Origin: an uncultured Bacilli bacterium
GTDB taxonomy: Bacteria; Bacillota_I; Bacilli_A; RF39; UBA660
Reading direction: 5' to 3'
Assembly: GCA_934096785.1 (NCBI GenBank)
Contig: CAKONA010000010.1
Coordinates: 1-12,633, forward strand
DNA: 12,633 nt
Below are positions 6,974 to 12,633 of the stretch, piece by piece (position 1 is the stretch's first letter; every line of letters starts with the position of its first letter). The notes beneath the pieces were generated by a model, which saw only the letters and a list, made by a program, of their open reading frames with translations, was not told the origin of the DNA and searched no databases. Made by a program: the position numbers and the translations under genes.

Positions 6974-8152
6974 GTCTATTTCAATAATTATTTGATATTT
7001 ATCAGTCAAATCAACTTCACTTGTTTCAATTAAATTACTTACTTCAGAAAGTCCATTAACAAAGTCTCTAACCTTATTTATTACTTTAGGTAGATTAACT
7101 TCTCCATATTCATTTAACAGTGAGTCATCATTAACAGTTTCTTCTTTAACTTCAACTTTCTCTTCAGGAAATTTATAAGGATTAAAATATGTATCACTAT
7201 TAGTTTCATTTGTATTAATTATCTCATTAGAAGTATTATTAACCTCATTAGAGACATTTTGAGGACTTACAGGATTAACTGTACTATTAGACATCATATT
7301 AGCGTTAGAAGCCATCTCATTCATCATAGAAACCCTATTATTTTGAAAAGGATTAATAATATCACTCTCATTTGTATATTCAGTTAATACTGCTTTTTCA
7401 GGTTCAATATCAACTACATCAGGAATCTTTATATCTAAAATTTCTTCAACATCATCAGGTTTTCCCTCAACTTTCACATCAGGAATACTACTTTGAGGAT
7501 TCAAAAACCTCTGTATATCAGGAGGTAACTCTTCTTGTACCTTATCTTTATTTAAAAGTTCACTTACAGCTTCTTCAGTTTGCTTAACAGTCAATTTCTC
7601 ACTAGTAATTCTATTTAACATACTCTTTTGTAAATCTTCATTATTAAGAGGTAACAAACTTCTAGCATGTCTTTCAGATATTCTATTATATAAAAGAGCA
7701 TCTTGTACTTCTTTAGGTAAGTTTAAAAGTCTCATTTTATTAGCTACAGCAGATTGACTTATACCTAGTTTATTTGCAATATCTTCTTGAGTAAACCCTC
7801 TATCCATTAATTTTCTATATGATTGAGCTTCCTCTATAACAGTCAAATTCTTTCTTTGGAGATTTTCAAGTAACGCAATTTCTGCACTAGTATTATCATC
7901 AGTATTATTTATAATAGCAGGAATTTTCTTAAGACCAGCAATACAAGAAGCTTTATATCTTCTTTCACCTGCGATTATTTCATATTTTTCACCAATACTT
8001 CTAAGTACTATAGGTTGAATAACACCATATTTAATAATAGAATTAGCAAGTTCATTTAATTCTTTCTCATCAAAAGCAAGTCTAGGTTGAAACCTATTAG
8101 GTATAATATCTTCAACAGGTATATAATAAATTTTATCTTTATTTTCGTCCAT
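6956..8152 (-). CDS. noc: ParB-family nucleoid occlusion protein Noc, atypical
   Basis: Noc binds specific chromosomal sites, spreads as a CTP-dependent clamp and blocks cell division over the nucleoid. The 398 residues contain the ParB N-terminal domain with NRFQPR (19-24), GERRYKA (62-68) and ENLQR (96-100), a helix-turn-helix (about 120-142), and ISERHARSLLPL (158-169), where Spo0J-type proteins have glycine for the Arg161. The C-terminal KVINKVRDFVNGL...YQIIIEIDK resembles the Noc C-terminal dimer domain. The gene follows rsmG, the exact place of noc in Bacillus. Two features are odd: there is no amphipathic N-terminal helix (an in-frame TAG at 8171-8173 rules out an upstream ATG, GTG or TTG start), and about 150 residues (202-350) of N, S, M, E and V-rich, probably disordered sequence separate the DNA-binding and C-terminal domains. 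A general chromosomal ParB is the alternative. Confidence 0.82.
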   Translation of the reverse strand: MDENKDKIYYIPVEDIIPNRFQPRLAFDEKELNELANSIIKYGVIQPIVLRSIGEKYEIIAGERRYKASCIAGLKKIPAIINNTDDNTSAEIALLENLQRKNLTVIEEAQSYRKLMDRGFTQEDIANKLGISQSAVANKMRLLNLPKEVQDALLYNRISERHARSLLPLNNEDLQKSMLNRITSEKLTVKQTEEAVSELLNKDKVQEELPPDIQRFLNPQSSIPDVKVEGKPDDVEEILDIKIPDVVDIEPEKAVLTEYTNESDIINPFQNNRVSMMNEMASNANMMSNSTVNPVSPQNVSNEVNNTSNEIINTNETNSDTYFNPYKFPEEKVEVKEETVNDDSLLNEYGEVNLPKVINKVRDFVNGLSEVSNLIETSEVDLTDKYQIIIEIDKNTPM

Positions 8153-8181
8153 AATCTCTATCCTTTTTTCCTACTATAATC

Positions 8182-8210
8182 ATTTTAAAGCATTTTTATT
8201 TTTTAATCAA
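8182..8210 (-). promoter_or_regulatory. Promoter for noc
   Basis: On the minus strand TTGATT (8205-8210) and TAAAAT (8182-8187) are 17 bases apart. Transcription would start near 8175, just ahead of the AAAGGA ribosome site and the noc ATG at 8152. No terminator is evident after rsmG, so noc may be read both from here and from the mnmE promoter. Confidence 0.5.
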
Positions 8211-8229
8211 GTTAATAAGTACATATTTA

Positions 8230-8940
8230 CTATTTATTTTTATACATTTTTAACAAAGAATTATAACTTCTAGGATACTTCTTATCAGTTACTTTTTCTT
8301 TTTTATATACAGGTATTACTCTATAAGCATCATTAAATGGTAAATTATACACATCTTTTTGAATTAGTTTAATACCAAGTTCATTCTCTAGATAACTGTA
8401 TTTAATTAGTTCTTCTTCACAATTAGATTTTAATGGAACAAGCACACCATCTACTTTTACTAAAGAAGTAGCCATTTCAAGTATCATAGGTATTGATGTA
8501 ACAGCTCTGCAAGTAACAATATCGAATTTTTCTCGTTCTTTTGAACTAAAATTTTCAATTCTATCATTTATAATAGTTACATTTTCTAATTTTAAAGCTT
8601 CTTTTACAGCATTTAAGAACATACATTTTTTTCCATTAGATTCAACTAATGTTACATTTACATTAGAAAATACTATAGCTATAGGAAGTCCTGGAAATCC
8701 AGCTCCAGTACCAAAGTCACATAAACTAACTTTTCTATTTAAATCTACTACTTTTGATAAACATAGTGAATCATAAAAATGTAATAAGAAAACATCTTTC
8801 TCTTCAAGAATAGTAGTCATATTAAACTTATTATTCCATTCCACAAGCATTTCAAAATAAGTAAAGAACTTACTATATAATTCTTCACTTATCTTAATAT
8901 TTAATTTGTCACAATATAATATAAACTCTTCTTTAGTCAT
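8230..8940 (-). CDS. rsmG: 16S rRNA (guanine-527 N7) methyltransferase RsmG
   Basis: RsmG (GidB) uses S-adenosylmethionine to methylate N7 of G527 in the 530 loop of 16S rRNA; in other bacteria its loss gives low-level streptomycin resistance. The 236 residues are close to the 239 of B. subtilis. The SAM-binding loop is DFGTGAGFPGLP (75-86), followed by VTLVESNGKKCMFL (96-109) and the conserved DIVTCRAV (140-147). The N-terminal part (LVEWNNKFNMTTI, 32-44) and the KKYPRS stretch near the end are also typical. AAAGGA lies 8 bases before the ATG. The start codon overlaps the mnmG stop by 8 bases (ATGACTAA), so translation is probably coupled. It completes the mnmE-mnmG-rsmG unit. Confidence 0.97.
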   Translation of the reverse strand: MTKEEFILYCDKLNIKISEELYSKFFTYFEMLVEWNNKFNMTTILEEKDVFLLHFYDSLCLSKVVDLNRKVSLCDFGTGAGFPGLPIAIVFSNVNVTLVESNGKKCMFLNAVKEALKLENVTIINDRIENFSSKEREKFDIVTCRAVTSIPMILEMATSLVKVDGVLVPLKSNCEEELIKYSYLENELGIKLIQKDVYNLPFNDAYRVIPVYKKEKVTDKKYPRSYNSLLKMYKNK

Positions 8941-10804
8941 TATTGTATTCCTTTTTTAAATAAACCAATAACATAGTAATATCAGACGGATTAACACCAC
9001 TTATTCTTGATGCTTGTCCTATAGTTAAAGGTCTAATCTTACTAAATTTTTGTCTTGCTTCAGTAGCTATATTAGGTACTTTCTCATAATCTATGTCTTC
9101 AGGTATTTGTTTATTTTCTAATTTTAACATTTTTTCTACTTCAGACTTAGTTTTATCAATATATCCTTTATATTTAATTTCTATTTGAACCATATCTGCT
9201 ATTTTTTTATCATATAGCTTATTCATATAATCAAGTAAAATGCATATATCAATTTCAGGTCTTTTAACTAAATCTTTTAATGAAGTTCTACCATATATTT
9301 TAGATGAATTAATACTTTCTAAAAACTTATTTACTTCAAGAGTGGATGTTAAATAAGTATTTTCTAAGTATTCTTCTAATTCTTTCATATCATTAACCAT
9401 CTTAATAAATATTTCATACTTTTCATCATTTATAAGACCAAGTTTTCTACCATAAGGAGTTAATCTAAGTGATGCATTATCATGTCTTAATAATAATCTA
9501 AATTCAGCACGAGAAGTTAGCAATCTATATGGTTCAGTTATGCCTTTATTAATTAAATCATCAATAAGGACTCCAATATATGCTTCATTTCTTTTTAATA
9601 TGAATGGGTCCTTGCCTTGCAATTTCAAAGACGCATTAATTCCTGCCATAAGTCCTTGAGCAGCAGCTTCTTCATAACCACTAGTTCCATTTATTTGACC
9701 AGCAGTAAATAAATTTTCAAGTACTTTATTCTCCAAAGACATCTTTAATTGTAGCGGATCTATCGCATCATATTCAATCGCATAACCATACTTAGTTATT
9801 ACAACATCATGAAGGCCATCCATAGTTTTTAATAATCTTTCTTGTATTTCATGAGGCATAGTAGTAGAAAAACCACCAACATAATACTCTATATCATCAC
9901 TTCTCTCAGGTTCTAAAAATATTTGATGTCTATCTTTATCACTAAATTTAACTACCTTGTCTTCAATAGATGGGCAATAACGAGGCCCAATACCTTTAAT
10001 CATTCCACTATATAAGGCACATTTATCTAAGTTATCCATAATTATTTTATGAGTTTCTTTATTAGTATAAGTTAAATAACAAGGAGTTTGCTTATTAACA
10101 TTATATGTTGCATCATAAAAATTACTAAATGTAAGTGGCTCTTTGTCTCCTTCTTCAATTTGTACTTCATCAAAATTGATACTACTCTTTAATATTCTAG
10201 GAGGCGTACCAGTTTTTAATCTAATAATATTTATACCATTTTTTTTAAGAGAATCACTCAAGTACATTGAATTTTTTTCACCATGTGGACCACCTTTATG
10301 TTTTTCATGACCACACATAATATCAGAATTTAAGTATGTTCCGGTCGTAAGAATAACAGCTTTACTTTCAATTTTTTCCCCATCTTCAGTAATAATTCCA
10401 CAAACTTTTTTGTCTTCAACTATTAATTCTTTAACTATTGCTTCTTTGATATCTAAATTTTCATTTTCTTTTAAAGTCTTTAACATTTCTTTAGGATAAT
10501 TAACCTTGCATCCTTGACATCTAAGTGATCTAACACCAGGACCTTTTTTAACATTAAGCATTTTAATTTGAAGATGAGTTTTATCAGCACAATAACCCAT
10601 TTCACCACCTAATGCATCTATTTCACGTACAACAATACCCTTTGCAGAACCACCTATTGAAGGATTACAAGGCATATCTGCTATATTATTTATATTAATT
10701 GTAATAAGTAAAGTTTTTTCACCCATTCTAGCACTTGCTAAAGAAGCCTCGCATCCAGCATGACCTCCACCAACAACTATAACATCATATTTCATATTTA
10801 TCAT
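8933..10804 (-). CDS. mnmG: tRNA uridine-5-carboxymethylaminomethyl modification enzyme MnmG (GidA)
   Basis: MnmG is the FAD- and NADH-using partner of MnmE; together they use methylenetetrahydrofolate to build the cmnm5 group on wobble uridine 34 of several tRNAs. The 623 residues match the family (628 in B. subtilis). The dinucleotide-binding motif is VVGGGHAGCEA (10-20). Conserved cysteines are Cys46 in MPCNPSIGG and Cys277 in GPRYCPSIEDK, and GTSGYEEAAAQG lies at 373-384. The C-terminal helical domain that contacts MnmE and tRNA is present through the end. The start at 10804 follows directly on the mnmE TAG stop; an ATG at 10795 is the alternative. Neither has an ideal ribosome site (GGAAAG lies just before the stop), which suggests re-initiation by ribosomes finishing mnmE. 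The adjacency keeps the two complex subunits co-expressed. Confidence 0.98.
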   Translation of the reverse strand: MINMKYDVIVVGGGHAGCEASLASARMGEKTLLITININNIADMPCNPSIGGSAKGIVVREIDALGGEMGYCADKTHLQIKMLNVKKGPGVRSLRCQGCKVNYPKEMLKTLKENENLDIKEAIVKELIVEDKKVCGIITEDGEKIESKAVILTTGTYLNSDIMCGHEKHKGGPHGEKNSMYLSDSLKKNGINIIRLKTGTPPRILKSSINFDEVQIEEGDKEPLTFSNFYDATYNVNKQTPCYLTYTNKETHKIIMDNLDKCALYSGMIKGIGPRYCPSIEDKVVKFSDKDRHQIFLEPERSDDIEYYVGGFSTTMPHEIQERLLKTMDGLHDVVITKYGYAIEYDAIDPLQLKMSLENKVLENLFTAGQINGTSGYEEAAAQGLMAGINASLKLQGKDPFILKRNEAYIGVLIDDLINKGITEPYRLLTSRAEFRLLLRHDNASLRLTPYGRKLGLINDEKYEIFIKMVNDMKELEEYLENTYLTSTLEVNKFLESINSSKIYGRTSLKDLVKRPEIDICILLDYMNKLYDKKIADMVQIEIKYKGYIDKTKSEVEKMLKLENKQIPEDIDYEKVPNIATEARQKFSKIRPLTIGQASRISGVNPSDITMLLVYLKKEYNND

Positions 10805-12157
10805 CTACTTTCCAAGACAGAACTTACTAAATATTTCATTTAATAAGTCATCACTTCCTACTTCTCCAGTTATTTCACCTAATGTTTCCCATAATCTCTT
10901 AACATCTATTTCAATCATATCTACTTCTAAATCAGCATTAACAGCATTTTCAATCTCATCAATTATACTCAAAGATTTATTTAAAAGAGCGATTTGTCTA
11001 GCATTAGATATATACGTATAATTTGATTCTGCTATTGATTTTAAATCAAATATATCAGAAATCTTTTCTTTTAATTTATTAATCATTCCACTTTCAAACG
11101 TAGATATGTTAATAGAATTATAACTACTTAGTTCATCAACTTTGTAATCTTTATTTATATCGTTTTTATTATAAACAACAAGTATTTCTTTATCATTTAT
11201 TTTATCAAGCACTTCTTTATCTTCATCATTAAATCCATCTTCACTATCAATTACAAAAAGTACTAAATCAGCTTCATCTATAGCATCAACACTTCTTTTA
11301 ACACCAATTGCTTCAACAATATCATTTGTTTCTCTTATACCCGCTGTATCTAATACATCCATTTTAACACCATCTATCATCAAAGAACCTTCAACAATAT
11401 CACGTGTAGTTCCTTTTATATCAGTAACAATTGCCTTATTTTCATTTAACAACGAGTTTAATATACTGCTTTTTCCAACATTAGGTTTACCAACAATAAC
11501 AATTTTTAAACCATTTTTAATTAATAATCCTTTTTTACTATTTTTAAGTAATTTATTTACATTTTTTCTAATATGTTCATTTGTGTCATTTATCATTTCT
11601 TTGGTAACAACTACAGCATCTTCATATTCAGGATAATCTATATTCACTTCAATATTTGCAATTAAAGCAAGAACTTTCTCTTTTAATTCATTTATTTCTT
11701 TAAAAATTGTTTTATCCACACCTTTAAGAGCCATTTTTCTAGAACTTTCTGTTTGAGCATTTATTAAGTCACCGACTGCCTCTGCTTGAGTTAAATCTAT
11801 TCTTCCATTTAAAAATGCTCTTTTTAAAAATTCTCCAGGCTCAGCAAGTCTAGCACCATTTGATAATATTAATTCCATTACTTTATTAACAGAAGCACTT
11901 CCTCCATGAACACTTATTTCAACTATGTCTTCAGTTGTAAAACTTTTAGGAGCCTTAAACACCGATAAAAAGACTTCATCAATTTTTTCACGATTTTCCA
12001 TTATAAAACCATAATGTACTGTATGACTTGGTATATTACTTATATCCTTTGAAAATATCTTATTTGCTACTTTTATTGATTCTTTTCCGCTTATTCTAAT
12101 TACATTTATAGAACTTTCTCCAATAGTTGTAGCAACTGCAACTATAGTATCTTCCAT
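10805..12157 (-). CDS. mnmE: tRNA modification GTPase MnmE
   Basis: MnmE (TrmE) is the folate-binding GTPase half of the MnmEG complex that modifies wobble uridines. With the start chosen here it has 450 residues, close to the 454 of E. coli. The N-terminal folate domain begins MEDTIVAV and contains GEFLKRAFLNGRIDLTQAEA. The inserted G domain shows GKPNVGKSS (223-231), the K-loop region TDIKGTTRD, DTAG (270-273) and NKND (330-333). The chain ends in CLGK (447-450), the C-terminal cysteine motif typical of the family. An ATG 21 bases upstream (12178) is unlikely: the promoter at 12184-12212 would start transcription almost on top of it, while AAGGGAG sits 7 bases before the ATG at 12157. It opens the mnmE-mnmG-rsmG unit. 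Confidence 0.97.
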   Translation of the reverse strand: MEDTIVAVATTIGESSINVIRISGKESIKVANKIFSKDISNIPSHTVHYGFIMENREKIDEVFLSVFKAPKSFTTEDIVEISVHGGSASVNKVMELILSNGARLAEPGEFLKRAFLNGRIDLTQAEAVGDLINAQTESSRKMALKGVDKTIFKEINELKEKVLALIANIEVNIDYPEYEDAVVVTKEMINDTNEHIRKNVNKLLKNSKKGLLIKNGLKIVIVGKPNVGKSSILNSLLNENKAIVTDIKGTTRDIVEGSLMIDGVKMDVLDTAGIRETNDIVEAIGVKRSVDAIDEADLVLFVIDSEDGFNDEDKEVLDKINDKEILVVYNKNDINKDYKVDELSSYNSINISTFESGMINKLKEKISDIFDLKSIAESNYTYISNARQIALLNKSLSIIDEIENAVNADLEVDMIEIDVKRLWETLGEITGEVGSDDLLNEIFSKFCLGK

Positions 12158-12183
12158 ATGTAAACTCCCTTTCTTCATGCTAG

Positions 12184-12212
12184 ATTATAACACAATAATA
12201 TCAATATGTAAA
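12184..12212 (-). promoter_or_regulatory. Promoter for mnmE-mnmG-rsmG
   Basis: On the minus strand TTTACA (12207-12212) and a perfect TATAAT (12184-12189) are exactly 17 bases apart. The predicted start is near 12177, giving a leader of about 20 bases with AAGGGAG before the mnmE ATG at 12157. The -35 element touches the T tract of the jag terminator. Confidence 0.65.
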
Positions 12213-12237
12213 ATAAAAAGTATGCATCAAGCACACT
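12211..12237 (-). terminator. Rho-independent terminator of jag
   Basis: On the minus strand AGTGTGC (12237-12231) pairs with GCATACT (12225-12219), with one G-T wobble and a 5-base loop, followed by a T-rich tract to 12211. The stem begins inside the jag stop codon. It separates jag from mnmE, which then has its own promoter. Confidence 0.6.
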
Positions 12238-12633
12238 ATTTATCATCATTACGTTGAATGTATTTAATAACAACACATCTATTTGGTTCTTCTCCTTCAC
12301 TCTCAGTCTTAATATATTTAAAACCTTGAAGTGCTGAGTGAATAACTTTTCTTTCATAAGAATTCATTGGATCTAACTTAACATCTACTTTTGATAAAGT
12401 TACATCTCTTGCTATTTTTTTAACTTTCTTTTCTAGAAAATAATTTTGTTTTTCTCTATATCCTTCTACATCAACTGTAATATTAACATATAAGTCTACA
12501 GCATTTAATACAGCTTGTCTTACATATATTTGAATTGAATCTAATATATGACCATTTTTACCTATTAATAATGAATTACTTTGAGAATGAACATCATATT
12601 TAATTTGTCCTTCTCTAATTTTTGTTTCTACAT
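12236..12633 (-). CDS. jag: Jag/KhpB/EloR RNA-binding protein, C-terminal part
   Basis: The visible 131 residues are the C-terminal part; the N-terminal Jag domain lies beyond the window. The reading frame starts at 12631 after two bases of a split codon and ends with TAG at 12236-12238. The KH domain shows LLIGKNGHILDSIQ (GKNG at 24-27 of the fragment), and the R3H domain shows the RxxxH pattern at Arg94-His98, then EPNRCVVIKY. This KH-plus-R3H arrangement defines Jag, also called KhpB or EloR, which forms a complex with KhpA, binds many RNAs and affects cell elongation and division in streptococci and relatives. In Bacillota it lies between the membrane insertase gene (spoIIIJ/yidC) and mnmE, so yidC and rnpA would be expected just outside the window. 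Confidence 0.93.
   Translation of the reverse strand, partial: VETKIREGQIKYDVHSQSNSLLIGKNGHILDSIQIYVRQAVLNAVDLYVNITVDVEGYREKQNYFLEKKVKKIARDVTLSKVDVKLDPMNSYERKVIHSALQGFKYIKTESEGEEPNRCVVIKYIQRNDDK

Noticed and set aside
8211..8229. Possible terminator between rsmG and noc
   Set aside because: Only a 4-bp AGTA/TACT pairing is available and no T tract follows directly, so there is no support for a terminator.
11407..11415. CACGTG core that could be part of a parS site
   Set aside because: The flanking bases do not complete the palindrome TGTTnCACGTGnAACA, and the match lies inside mnmE. No CCCGGG core of an NBS site was found either.
11712..11720. TTATCCACA, a perfect DnaA-box match, with a second match TTATACACA at 8345-8353
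   Set aside because: Both are isolated and lie inside coding genes (mnmE and rsmG). In sequence this AT-rich one or two such matches are expected by chance, and there is no cluster or AT-rich unwinding region to suggest an origin here.
12158..12178. Upstream ATG that would add seven residues to MnmE
   Set aside because: The predicted transcription start falls at about 12177, so this ATG would be essentially leaderless, whereas AAGGGAG is well placed for the ATG at 12157 and the shorter protein matches the family start.
12175..12357. A 60-codon minus-strand open frame beside mnmE
   Set aside because: It overlaps the jag C-terminus in another frame, and the jag frame has clear KH and R3H motifs. 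The short frame has no recognisable motif and also covers the jag terminator and the mnmE promoter.
1..12633. Possible Mycoplasma genetic code (TGA as tryptophan), given the AT richness
   Set aside because: The tryptophan codons I checked in the penicillin-binding protein and mnmE are TGG, and noc ends cleanly at a TGA after a Noc-like C-terminus, so the standard bacterial code fits.

Overview
The window is strongly AT-rich and has the gene content and order of a low-GC Gram-positive bacterium (Bacillota, Bacilli-like). Tryptophan is encoded by TGG where I checked (penicillin-binding protein and mnmE) and noc ends in TGA, so the code looks standard and not the Mycoplasma code. Strong AAGGAGG-type ribosome sites, RNA polymerase delta, Noc and SpoIIR all fit Bacillota. 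A small, streamlined, possibly gut-associated uncultured Bacilli lineage is plausible, but that is inference.

Layout: every gene except one lies on the minus strand. The right-hand block, read from 12633 down to 6956, is jag (cut by the window end) - mnmE - mnmG - rsmG - noc. This is the classic block beside the replication origin in Bacillus and relatives. It supplies an RNA-binding regulator of envelope growth, the tRNA wobble-uridine enzyme MnmEG, the 16S rRNA methyltransferase RsmG and a ParB-family nucleoid occlusion protein. The left-hand block, from 4906 down to 110, is rpoE (delta) - prfA - prmC - spoIIR - murA - a degenerate SGNH-like membrane-anchored protein. It covers transcription, translation termination (RF1 and its methyltransferase), a sporulation signalling protein and the first step of peptidoglycan synthesis. 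A further minus-strand gene begins at the extreme left edge, where only its promoter, ribosome site and start codon are visible.

Between the blocks, on the plus strand, lies one bifunctional class A penicillin-binding protein gene (5023-6942). It is divergent from rpoE and convergent with noc, and the two convergent genes share a hairpin terminator. The soj-spo0J pair that follows noc in Bacillus subtilis is not here.

Promoters with near-consensus -35/-10 hexamers can be read for mnmE, noc, rpoE, murA and the gene leaving on the left. Genes are tightly packed: two 8-base start/stop overlaps, one stop directly abutting a start, and terminators that overlap coding ends. No RNA genes, insertion sequences, CRISPR arrays or prophage genes were seen, and no stretch over 300 bases lacks a gene.

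This is mostly an ordinary housekeeping region. The points most worth a second look are the unusual Noc (no membrane-targeting N-terminus, long disordered insert, mostly Noc-type specificity residues), the SGNH-like protein that appears to have lost its catalytic residues, a shortened SpoIIR, and an inverted repeat just before the penicillin-binding protein start codon. I did not find convincing evidence of an entirely new system.
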